Source: Clusia tigrina
Taxonomy: Eukaryota > Arthropoda > Insecta > Diptera > Clusiidae
Reading direction: 5' to 3'
NCBI GenBank assembly: GCA_920105625.2
Contig: OV050033.1
Location: forward strand, 126,603,821 to 126,667,820
DNA length: 64,000 nucleotides
Shown here: positions 24,856 through 35,884 of the stretch, piece by piece
How the letters are laid out: each line of letters opens with the position of its first letter
Numbering within the stretch: the first letter of the stretch is position 1
Notes under the pieces: generated by a model
The model's database searches: none
The model's input: the letters and a program-made list of their open reading frames with translations, nothing else
What the model was told of the DNA's origin: nothing
Made by a program: the position numbers and the translations under genes

Positions 24856-26145
24856 TTTTTCTCCAACCTAAAGTACGACGAATTCCTACTGCTTTGAATA
24901 AAACTTGGTACACGAGTGTTTCACGTTGACCGGATTTAATTTGTTTGCGCTGTGTCGACTATTGTCAGACCTTATCAACGTGTTGTGTTCCTAGCCATAA
25001 GAATTGTTATCAACTTTGAATCAATAAAGAAATTGTAGCTGCATGTGGGAGGTTGGCTGGTTGGGTGGTTGTGCTGTTTTTATGTGCCATAAACTTCAAA
25101 TTTACGAAAAATTTTGCCCCAAATTGTTGGAGCATACTCAGTGTGCGATAATATGCCTCGGTTGACAACGGCCGCGCGCCGCTATGCAGGGGCCAGTGAG
25201 CTAGAATTGGTTGGGGTTTCTAATAATTTTCTATGATAATTTTTGCATAAATCAGTCTTTAGTTGACATGTTCCATGTTACGAGTTATATGTAAACCATG
25301 CAGGGAAAACTATGCACTGAGAGTTCATGACTTCAGTTGCATTGTATATGGCAAACCCCAGGCAAACATAAACAAATTTTCTTACGAATTCAACAATTTC
25401 GGTTCAGCTTCCTTCCATTTTAAGCGTTCTATATCAGTGATGAATATAGGTAACGCGATATAAGAAACAGAAGTAGAAATTCTGATGGAATCTGGAGAGC
25501 TGAGCTAAGTTGATTACATCAGTTTAATGAACCGATCAGTTAAGTACCAATATGTAAATAAACCATTCCAATCAGTTGTTCAGTGATTTGTTCAATTTGT
25601 TGAATTCGTTCAGATTAGTTCATGATAACATTCCAAAGGGAAGACACGTCGTCTCTATGGTAATGTTCTGTAGAGTAACAAAAAGAGAACATATGATTGT
25701 CGAATCGACGTATTTTTTTACACAATTTCGCTCAAATGGTTCAATTGACTGATCCATTCCGATCCGCCGGTTCTTGCGAGAAGTGCAAAGTTCTAATATT
25801 GATCTTTGATATTGTCTCCAGAAATACTAGAGCATTTACTCCTTAGAGGAAGTTTAATTCCATTGTGTGTTGCACAAATAATGTTTTAGCAGCCAGATCG
25901 GGCGCAGGCTACATTGCACCAGCCCTGCTTCCACTGACTCATTCATTCGCATATATATGTTTCGAGTATTCGAGTGGTACGGCTAAATATTCTTGAATAG
26001 GAATTTAATTACTGCTGATCGACTTGTCGAAATTCGTTGATTTTGTTGATCACTGATAATGTCAAATAATAGTAACTCTACGCAATTCATTTTGGTTGTA
26101 TGCCGGCTTTAATGATACACCGATGTATATCATATAATTATATAT

Positions 26146-26247
26146 TATATGACCGGCGATAATGGAATGGCACTTTCGCTTTCATTTCGTTATATATATA
26201 AAACCAAATGAGAGCGAAACTGCCTTTTAATTATCGCCGGCCATATA
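26146..26247. mobile_element. Palindromic foldback element / possible MITE
   Basis: The 42-nt arms 26146-26187 and 26206-26247 are inverted copies with about seven mismatches, separated by 18 nt of mostly TATATA. Both arms carry CCGGCGATAAT and TTTCGCT. There are no coding sequences. A confident target-site duplication cannot be assigned because the flanks are TA-rich. Confidence 0.6.
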
Positions 26248-26459
26248 AAATTGTTCAGAATTTGATAGGCCATTGATTAACTACGAATACCGCTAAAGTA
26301 AAAGTTTGAAACCACTCCCCAAAAGTTTTCTACATTCGTAACGAACTGTTTGGTTAAAAATTAGCGTAGATATCCGAATATGGTTTCATGGCTGCACTCA
26401 ACCAAATTCGGGCAAACAAGTATTTTTCTGATTATTTTTATACTTGTTGGCAAAAACGT

Positions 26460-27160
26460 GTATTAAATGTGTCTGATTTAGAAAATGTAAACTGTGTAGA
26501 AGAAGCCAAATGTGTAGAAAATGTAGAATATGAAGAATATGTGGAAAAAATGAAAATATGCAGACGTATGAAAAAGGTCGACATTAAGTATGATGAGTAG
26601 AAAATGTATAATATGTAGAAAATGTATAATATGTACAATCTTAGAAAATATATAGCCTGTGTAAATGTGCAATAGGTTAGAGAATGTAGAATATGAAGAA
26701 TATGTGGAAAATGTAAAATGCATAGAAACATGTAGACAATATGTATGATGAGTAAAATATTTATAATATGTAGAAAATGCATAATATGTAGAAAATATAT
26801 AAACTATGTATAATCTGTACAATATATATAAACTGTAAAAAAATAATAAAAAAATATTGAATGGTTAGAAAATGTGGAATATGAAGAATATGTGGAAAAT
26901 TTAAATTGCATAGAAATATGTAGACAATATGTATAATGAGTAGAAAATATATAATATGTAGAAAATGTATAATATATATAATCTGTAGAAAATATATAAA
27001 CTGTTTAAAAAATGTGGAAATGTTACAAATTGTAGAATATGAAAATATATGGAAAATGTAAAATACATAAAAATATATAGAGAGTATGTATGATGACTTG
27101 AACATGTCTAATATGTAGGAAATGTATAATATGTATAACTATGCAAATTTAGAATATGAA
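26460..27160. repeat. AT-rich satellite with higher-order units
   Basis: It is made of variants of TAGAAAATGTATAATATG (about 18 bp). A longer unit starting ATGT(A/G)GAATATGAAGAATAT begins at about 26523, 26684, 26872 and 27031, giving a higher-order period of about 160-190 bp. Confidence 0.8.
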
Positions 27161-27811
27161 TCATTTAATATTATGTATGTTTTAGTTGTGAGGACAAAAT
27201 AATTGATGTGAGATAACAGGAACAGTCTGGACAACTAAGCGTAGGTGCCTGCTTATACTAAGTCCTCTTTACATCTTCTGATCGAGATTCTTCCGCTGAA
27301 AGTGTGGTTTCATTAGCAAATCATAGGGATAAGGTATCACTTTCAAAACATGGTAGCCACATAGTTTTGGGGGCAGTATTTTACAGTATATATATGAGAA
27401 TAAGAAAGTCGACTCTACTGATCAAATCAAATATATTAAGTTACTATTAATGTGACTAAATATTTAACTATACTCAGAGACTATTTTGAAACTAATGTTT
27501 AAATTAATGACTTCCCATAAATGTGTTAAATAAAATATATTTGAATTTTAATATAATTATAATTCAATCGAGAATTCCAATGGTTTTGGATCAGTCTTCA
27601 AGGATCTGAAAACAAAAAATTGTTACTATTTTGAACATTAATCGAGTCTGTTCATTGCTCGATTCATCCTTATTATTTCGACTATTACAAATCTTTGTGA
27701 AAATTCAACCCTTCTCTGACGAATAACTCATTTTCTAGTTGCTTACTCAGAGAAAAGTTGAGGTAGACAATGAATATTGAAGACCTCACCAGAGTTCACT
27801 GACTAGGTAAT

Positions 27812-27941
27812 ATCCCCTTCCATATGTTCTCTCGTCTAATCCACTCTTACTGTTTGAATGATCTAAGAAGTTAATTATCCCCTTCCATATGTTCTCTCGT
27901 CTAATCCACTCTTACTGTGTGAATGATCTAAGAAGTTAATT
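27812..27941. repeat. Perfect-register 65-bp tandem duplication
   Basis: Units 27812-27876 and 27877-27941 differ at a single base (ACTGTTTGAAT versus ACTGTGTGAAT). The unit contains the proposed third exon of GT92 copy 5 and its splice acceptor, so that exon exists twice. Confidence 0.9.
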
Positions 27942-29587
27942 ACCTCGTCAGTGTATTCTGGAATCTAACTGAATGTAAATTACCTCTCCCAGGAAGCCCA
28001 AAATCCCCAACACACTAACGGTCCTGTTGACTAATTCTGCTTGGAAACGCCACATATTGGCGTCTATCACGGGGCTCTCCAGTATTGAGGTATCCACAGC
28101 TTGAGGTTGTGTGTAATGCTGCAACTGCACAAGATCACTGTCGAATAATACCGATTCGCAGCTTTGGAAATATGTCTTGGCTAAATTATTATACAGAGAC
28201 CTGACGAATTTCGTATTATGCAAGCATTTGGGCGTCTTCGGCTTCCCCAAAGTTTTGCCGGCCCTTTGAACATGTTGCAACATATACATATATGCTGGAA
28301 CTTTCTCGGAATAAGGATTATAGTTCGCGTATTCTGGAAAGTCAACAGTATTTATACATAGACTCGCGTAATTTGTGCAATTATCCTTATGCACTGCCTC
28401 CACACATTCTAGAAGATCGTGCCAACTCGAGAGGTTCCCCTGGGGCATTATCACTTCATCCACATCGAGCATTGCCAAATAGGCGTATTTGTACATATTC
28501 CTGTAGAAGCAGTCATTCTGCGGTATCACTTCGTTGATGTCGGAGAAGGAGCTATTCATTTCCATCGCCAAATGATGAAAATTGGGCAGACTGGATTCGC
28601 CGCTTGCATATGTTAGGGGCGTCAATTTTAGCAACCCCTCATCTCGATAGTAGTCCAGCACCTTCGTTACATTCGGATGCACCTGAATGTTGTAAGCGAT
28701 AACCTCATCGACGCCCTGTATGCGGAGCAATTCAAACCACTCCACCAGACGAGCCGATATATCCACATACGGAAAATCCAAGCTCTTCACACATACCGCA
28801 AAATTGGACCTAATTCGAGTACTTTTGGGCTCTTCGTAGACCACTTTCAGATTATTCGTGGCTAGTGCACAGCGTTCGGACGTCAATGACACCGTTTGTG
28901 GTATCAATGCTGTGTTCTGTGCTGGCACGTTGCAAGTCAACAGGTAAGGGTACAAGTGATTCGGTGGTGAGGGCGCAGATTTATTCCAGATGCCATGATA
29001 CTCTGTGACATTGCCTATCGAAGCATTTTTTTCACCTTCGAACCAAAATTGGCAGTAGCTGGGAAGAAATACATCTTCCAATTGGCTGACCATGGCCAGT
29101 ATGCGTACTACAGGGCCTGCCGGAAGCACTGGCCGCCTGTCGTAGTAGGCGCCGAAGAGTTCGAAACTTACGTTGCCATTCTCGTATGATTGCCAATAGT
29201 TGTCGTGAAATTTAAGGTTGAATGTGTGTGGAATAGGTCCGCAAATGTCGCCATTCTTCGAATGTTCAAAAGTGTGGTTCAAGAACTTGAAATCCAGATT
29301 CGGTAGCTCGTTCTCGATTAACGCCAACAGTTCGACGTCACTAGGATCTAAGAAAGAACCACAATGTTAGTGATATAGTGTGCTTTTACTCGCTTGATAG
29401 TCTTACGCTCTCTTTCATCCACCAGCAGCAACTCGTCATATTCCCTATACACATATTTGCGGGTCGATTCGTTTTGCATATTTAAAATTAACACGAACAC
29501 TACGATAAGTTTAATGAATAAAAGTGCGGATAGAACAAGGCAGAAGCGCCTGCCGAACACATTCTCGAGCGTTAGTAAAACCGTCAT
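27901..29587 (-). CDS. Glycosyltransferase family 92 protein, copy 5
   Basis: This is a GT92/DUF23 Golgi-type enzyme of 523 residues. Exons are 29587-29407, 29347-27984 (1364 nt) and 27927-27901. I start at the ATG at 29587; the codon before it is GTG. The anchor spans about 16-35. Exon 1 ends with a GTAAGA donor, and exon 2 starts after TTTCTTAG with HPSDVELLALIENELP. DVDEV is at 355-359 within YLAMLDVDEVIMP. The third exon reads IIHTVRVD and a stop after CTTCTTAG. This copy is more diverged: KSLDFPYVDI replaces KGLDFPYVD, and the HNHFP block reads YNNLAKT, so the C-terminal motif is altered. It may differ in substrate from the others. Confidence 0.9.
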
Positions 29588-29599
29588 CACTCAAACGAT

Positions 29600-31940
29600 A
29601 TCTGAATTTAACTAAAGAATTGTGCGCAATTCGATCTTCCGCAGTTGCTTCCGACTGTGCAAATAGTGTGGTTCTTTGAAAACGCTGTTAGCCAAAGACA
29701 TACATATAGAGAAGTAAAAAATATGTCATGAAAATTTGAAGTGTGTCGAATAGGTAAATATTCCTTTGCCGTTATTTTCATTCACTTCTGTCCAAATACA
29801 CCAGTTCTTATTTATTCGCCTTGTTGGGTTACTTGACAAACACAAGTGGAATGGTTGAGAACACAGAAGAAGAAACTTCAGAGAATAACAACAAAGTAAT
29901 CGCTCATTGTTCGATGCATCTCTGATTGGATACATTTTTATAGTTATCTACACGGTGTAGGCTAAACCTCAAGATTATCACAAAAGAACAAATACAGCGA
30001 AAGCGAAAAAAAAATACTAAGAGTGTAGAAGAGAGACAGAAAAACAGAGAGGAAGAGATAAAGAAAGAGAGAAAGCTAATGACAGACAGGGAAAGAGTGA
30101 GAAAGAGTAAGAGAGAAAGTGATCAAAATATAAAGAAAGATAGAAATAGAAGAAGAAAAAGGGAGAGAGAGAAAATGGAAACAGAAGGAAATACAGAAAG
30201 TCTGAAAGGGAAAGTAAGATAGAAAAGGAGAGAGAGAGAAAGCGAAAGCGAAAGAGAGAAAGCCACTGAAAGGGAAGGGGTATGATAAAGAGAGAAATTC
30301 AGATAAACAAACAGAAAGAGAAAGCAAGAGATAAACATAAAGAAACAAAAGAATATAAAGGGAGAAATAAAGATAAACAAAAAAATAGATAAATAGAGAA
30401 ATAAAGATAATGAGAGAAACAAATATAAATATAGTGGGAGGAACCAATACAAAGGGGGTAATTAAGATAAAGAGATACAAGGTTTAAGAGAGAAACAAAG
30501 GTAATGACGGAAATAGAAATAAAGAGGAATAAAGAGAGAAACAGTGGGGGACATATCAGTGAAGTTTTCTATAAGAAAATTCATCTCTAATCTTTTTTTT
30601 TTAAGAAAGATCTTTGTTGTCAGATAAGCTTCTCTATGGCTCCAGATTATCAAAAGAAACGGAGGGAGAATCAGAAAGAAATACACACAAAACAAAGATA
30701 GAGATAGAGAAAGAGATCTGTTAGTTTTCTCTCAAAAATGATTTTTTTTCTCCCATACAACTTTACAAAGAATATATTTTCCTTCTCAAATGGATAAAAT
30801 TAAGAATATCACAAGAAACAGATAGTGTAGTAGTGAAAGGCAGTAGTAAGAGAGAGCATTCTATAAAAAGAGACAGAAAATAAAGAAAGACAAAAATAAC
30901 TGGACACATGACTGGTTATAGAATTATACACAGACAAATAAAGATAGAAAGAGATACAAAGAAATGGGAACGAGAGAAGGGGCAGAAAGATAGAGGAAGA
31001 GGAAGCAAAAGAGAGAAGATGAGGGAGATAGAAAATTATTTGCTGTGAAAAAAAAATCTCCTGGACAGATTTCCCAAAATAAATGTTTTCCTTCACAGGT
31101 GAGCATAATTTCTAAAGGTAATTATCCACGACTCGAGATTATAAGAAGTTAAGATAAGAGTTATAGCTAGGTTGATGAACTTTTCTCTTTATAACTCCTA
31201 TACTACCTTTTTTCCAAAGCCGAGAGCTTCAGTATTTCTTCTTTTAGTTTGTATGTCAACGTCTGGTCAAAAGTTTGTATGTCAAGTTGGTCAACTCCTG
31301 CATCTTGAATTCAATCTCCAAGTGTATCCAAATAGCTGCTCAACATTACTTTAAACTTTGTCAAGTGTCACTTCTGATAAAGAGTATCTTAACCTCATAG
31401 ACCCGATCAATATGTTCTGTGAAAGAATTCCACTAAATAAAGCGTGGTTCAATTGCAAATATTCTTTCTCATTTTAAATACTGGTGGCAAACATTCCAGC
31501 TTAGAAGAATGAACCAAACTCATATCTCAGTATATTCTTCGATTCAGAAGTATTTAATTCTTAATACTCACCCACACATCCATTTAAGTTAATAATAATA
31601 AACATTAAATTTAATAAATAATTTAATCGTATTTTATGGAAAAGGTTGATAAAAACTGTTTTTGATGACGGATCAATTCATCTTCAGCTGAACTCTGCAA
31701 GCGTCAGAAATATCCCTCGTTTTACCTGAGAGTACCCTGGACATGTTTCTAATAATTCTAATATATAGAATACGATGTGCATATAATTAAGGCCAGTTTT
31801 TCAGCGGAAGTCATAATACTCAACTCACAGTGGGGGTACTCAACTACTCAGAATCCTCAGCATAGATCCGTTTGCTTTGAGAATACATTTCAGTATTTTT
31901 GGCATATTCGTTATTTCTAACAACGATGCTCAGAATATAC
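29600..31940. other. Spacer between GT92 copy 5 and the pseudogene
   Basis: No gene is recognised. It is dominated by the purine tract at 30000-31075. Serine/phenylalanine-rich minus-strand frames inside the tract reflect its base composition. Confidence 0.6.
30000..31075. repeat. Kilobase purine (GA/GAAA) tract
   Basis: Nearly the whole plus strand here consists of A and G in AGAGAAA/GAAAGAGA combinations, with brief interruptions around 30555-30650 and 30720-30800. The repeat is not in strict register. Confidence 0.85.
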
Positions 31941-31944
31941 CTGA

Positions 31945-33418
31945 CCTAAAATCACTATCTACACACTATCCACACAAATACACGGCGGCCTGCTTTGAAG
32001 AGCAAATTGAATTTACATTTCTCAGGAATCCCAATTCACTCAATACGCCCATACTCCGGCTTACCAATTCTGGCTTGAAGCGCCAAATATTCCCATCTTC
32101 AACGAAGTCTTCTATGTTTTGACCATACAGAACTTCCGGTACGCGATAATGTTGCAGCTGTCCCACAGAGGGATCGACATACATCCTCTTGCAGCTCTGC
32201 ATAAAATGGACACTTTCTTGATTATGCACTTAGAGGACATATTTGGTGCTTTGGATGCATTTGGTTTGATAACCTGTTTCTAGGTGTTGCTTCATTCGTC
32301 TGACGTTTTGCAACATGTGGAAATACTCCGGCACTTCATCAGAGTAAGGACCACTATTCGCTTAGGGAGGGAAGTAAACATTCAGAAAGCAAATATTCGC
32401 AAATCTTGTGCAATTTTCTTCATGTATTTGCTCTGCCACTTGCATGAGATCATGCCAGCTGGTCAGACTACCCAGTGGCATCAACACCTCATCCACATCC
32501 ACAACCGCCAGTAAGTCGTATTTGTACATGTTCCTGTAGAAACAATCGTTGTAGAGTAACACTTCATTCAGCTCGGGTATATAGTGTTCCATTCTACCAA
32601 TCTCATAGCGGAAATTTGGTAGGCTATGTTCACCGTTGCGAAAAGTGTAGGGTCTGATTTGTACAAATCCCTCATTTTGGTAGTACTTCATAACTTTCGA
32701 CACATTTGGGTGCACCTGCAAATCGTACGTGATGACCTGCTCTGCCCCTAGAATGCGCATCAATTCCAGCCATTCAACCAGACGAGCTGACATATCCACA
32801 TAAGGAAAATCCAAACCCTTCACAAATACCGCAAAACTCTGCTTGGTTGAGTTAGTGGTGGGCTTCTCATAGATCACCTTCAGATTATTCGTTGCTCTGG
32901 CACATTGGTCCGAGACGAGAGACACCGTGTCTTGACGTCAGCAGGTAAATTGCACGTCAATAGATGCAGATAGAGATAGCGATCTTTATAGCCCCATTCA
33001 CTGTACCAAATAACGTTGTATTCTGCTACATTAGCAATCGTAGCCTCAGTGCGATTCTCAAACAGGACTGACAATAGCTGGGCGGATATGAGCCCTCCAA
33101 TTGATTGATCATTACAAGAATGCGTACGACGGGACCTTCCGTCATAATGGCTCGATTATCGTAGTAGGCGCCGAACAGTTCAAAGTGCAGCTTATCATTC
33201 TGATAGGATTGCCAATAAGTGTCGTGATATCGAATGTTGAATATGTCCGGAAAAGGGGCGCAAGTGACGTCCTGGCGCAAGTAGCGAAAGTTACGGTGCC
33301 AAAACTTGATATGCAGACTTGGCATCTCGTTCTCGATTGATGCCAATAGTTCAGAGTCGCTGGGAGCTGAAGAATATAAATTATTATTTATTTAGTTATC
33401 GATTGGATTATTTGCATT

Positions 33419-33474
<56 letters not shown>

Positions 33475-33626
33475 TGCTTACGGCCTCTTGTATCCAACAG
33501 AAGAACGTCTTGCATGACTCTTTGCTCAATAACGTTTCGGTAGACTGTCCAAAGGACTAAGCCCAGAAGTATGACATTTAGTAAAGCCACTAAGGCGATT
33601 AAGTTGGGAGCCGTTTTTTGATCCAT
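31945..33626 (-). pseudogene. GT92 family pseudogene (copy 6)
   Basis: It is a family member with the normal exon layout: exon 1 33626-33482 with an anchor at about 9-28, exon 2 from 33366 to about 32017, and a possible third exon from 31945. It is broken in four places. A one-base deletion near 33066 follows PPSYCQ. A deletion with frameshift near 32930 removes the LIPQ region. TAA stops occur at 32364-32362 (after NVYFPP) and 32232-32230 (in the normal TLHNHF block). VKGLDFPYVDM, QVHPNVSKV and DVDEV are still intact, so the decay is recent. Four independent-looking lesions make sequencing error unlikely. Confidence 0.9.
33419..33473. repeat. CT/GA microsatellite in pseudogene intron 1
   Basis: A run of CT dinucleotides with two TATC interruptions begins six bases past the GTAAGC donor of the first intron of the GT92 pseudogene. 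It fills about half of that 115-bp intron. Confidence 0.9.
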
Positions 33627-33639
33627 GTTTTTCGAGGAG

Positions 33640-34957
33640 TGCTCAATTGGTTGGCCAAGTGTTGGGTTTTTCTATAAAAAGACACAAGAAATGAATTTTA
33701 GGTAAAAATTCACTCCAATATTTACTTTTAGACTAATTGTATTCTAATCAGAGATCTGATCATATTCTTCGATTCAGCCTTTTATTGCTTAAATAATTCA
33801 ACATTTGCACTTCTGTCGGTATAAAACTTGGAAGAAATACGGTTTTAGGATGATTCTCCTTAATCTGTAACGACAATAAAGACAGAAATATTGGGTATAC
33901 GCAGTCTCTTCAGAAAATATGTCTTTGCTGCTACGTTCCTAATCCAATTTGATAAAACGAATAACGGTTTTAGTTGATCTACGTCCAACAACGGCTTACA
34001 ATAGACTGAAGACGTAAGAATTTCTCAAGAAACATGTTGGAACTCTTCACAACGTGAAACGGATACAATGGGGAAAGGGAAAAAACAATGGACACATACA
34101 TTGGAACCATTCTTTATTCGAACGTCATTGACTGCAAACTAGAAACTCAGAATAAATTCTGAAATGAAGTGAAACGATGTTAACTAAATGCACATATTTG
34201 TTCTGATCAAGATTCAAGATAAAACGTTCATAGTGATCGTGAATATTTATTTACTCGAATTTACGTTTCTTCGTATTTGATCTTCACCTTAAATAATATG
34301 TTTACTGAAACTGTCTGCAGACTCTTGAGGCGCCAAAGAACTGAATTAAAGTAAAAGAAAAAACCATGTAAAACAAATACAGACGTTTTAACGTATCTAG
34401 AACAAAAATAATATTTGTTCCAAGGGTGTGACGGAGGGAACGGAGAGCAAAACTGTTGAGAAAGAACAATTTTTATGTTCTACAAATTGTGTATGGTTTA
34501 AACCTAACTTCCTGATAGATCGATAGAGATGATGCGTGTTTTGAAAAGTTGATAAAGGGTGACTAAGTATTTACAGCTAACGGCGAGGATAGTGAAGGCT
34601 GAGGGAAGAAGAAATGAATGGCGTTTCTGTCTTTAACTGACTACTTTGGTGATGGAATAACTGTCCACTTTGGAGAGGGGCAGAGAGAAGGCCTTAGGTG
34701 ATTTCAAACTAAGGAATGGGATAATGAGGTTTGAGTGAAAATGAAAAAAAATTATATAGACTTTACCTTGACTAAAGAAGACAAAGATGGGAGAATCTTA
34801 GAATCTGAAGCACCGCAGTATGATTTCATCTTAAGAAATTGTAATAATCTTAGAAATGAGTGTGTAAAGTGTGGGCTAGAGGGCCGTCAATTGTCTGCTG
34901 GCTTTCAACTGAAGAGATGCTGAGTATTCGAAGTGAATAAATCAGTGGTCAATAATA
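33640..34957. other. Noncoding spacer before the mariner copy
   Basis: I see nothing that supports a gene. A 62-residue plus-strand frame at 34735-34923 shows no family resemblance. Confidence 0.5.
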
Positions 34958-35882
34958 ATGGGTGTCCCAACAAGAACGCAATTTTTAAATCTGGCAACAT
35001 TCGAAGTGTCATTGTTTGACATTTGAACAATTGTTATTGTTTGCTAGTAGAAGGTGCGAGGTTAGTAAAAATGGAGCACTACACTACGCATTCTCATTGT
35101 GAAATTGTTTTACCAAAATGGTGAAAGTTTTGCGGTCAATTTGGGGTCAGAATAATGCTCCAAAAGAGTAAACTGTAAAGAGATTAATGGATGAATTTGC
35201 CGAAACTGGGTCTGTTAGTGATGTAAAGACAACAACGCGCCATCGACCAGGTCGATCGACCGAAAATGTCGCAGCTGTACGTGATGATGTCGCTCAAACT
35301 CCATCCACCTCAATTCGACACCGAGCTCAGCAAATTGGTGTCTCCAAATCCACTATGCAGCGAATTTTGAGGAAAGATTTGCATCTTCATGCATACAAAG
35401 TTCAATTGACTCAGGAACTGAAGCCAGCTGACCATGGACAGCGAAGGGAGTTCGTTAATTGGGTATTGGAGAGACAACATGAAAATGCTGATTTTGCCGC
35501 TAAAATCATCTTCAGTGACGAGGCCCATTTCCATCTTGATGGCTTCGTCAATAGGCAGAATTGTCGCATTTGGGGTGAGGAAAATCCTCAAGTGATTCAC
35601 GAGAAGCAAATGCATCCTCAACGTGTCACTGTGTGGTGTGGTTTTTGGGCTGGAGGAATCATTGGACCTTTTTTTTATGAAAATGAGGCAGGTCAAGCGC
35701 AAACAATCAATAGTGTTCGGTATCGTGAAATGATAACCAGTTTTTTCTTGCCTCGAATTGAAGAAATGAATGTGGAGGGCATGTGGTTCCAACAAGACGG
35801 CGCCACATGTCATACAGCCAGAGAAACAATTCAATTCAATTTATTTAAAATTTAAAAATTGCGCTCTTGTTGGGACACCCTT
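34958..35882 (+). mobile_element. Deleted Tc1/mariner element with intact TIRs
   Basis: Terminal inverted repeats of about 31 bp start GGGTGTCCCAACAAGA on both ends (one mismatch nearby). TA dinucleotides flank the copy (34956-34957, 35883-35884). At about 925 bp it is shorter than the usual 1.3 kb because the 3' part of the transposase is missing. Confidence 0.88.
35065..35855 (+). pseudogene. Tc1/mariner transposase, frameshifted and truncated
   Basis: DNA-binding and N-terminal catalytic parts of a cut-and-paste transposase remain. From 35187 the frame shows a second helix-turn-helix region (HRAQQIGVSKSTMQRILRKD) and IIFSDEAHF with the first catalytic Asp at 35517. The second Asp lies in WFQQDGATCH at 35796, 93 residues on. 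The third acidic residue, normally 34-41 residues further, is absent because the frame runs straight into the 3' inverted repeat. The N-terminus upstream is split by frameshifts and a stop near 35169. It cannot encode an active enzyme. Confidence 0.88.
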
Positions 35883-35884
35883 TA

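Larger units (their letters stand above)
24860..27810. other. Spacer between GT92 copies 4 and 5
   Basis: No protein gene is recognised. It contains a palindromic element at 26146-26247 and the AT-rich satellite at about 26460-27160. The small open frames over the satellite are repeat by-products. Confidence 0.55.

Noticed and set aside
26438..27105. Three 114-residue minus-strand frames
   Set aside because: They translate the AT-rich satellite and share its periodicity.
30076..30480. 134-residue Ser/Phe/Leu-rich minus-strand frame
   Set aside because: It is the complement of the purine tract; the hydrophobic look comes from base composition.
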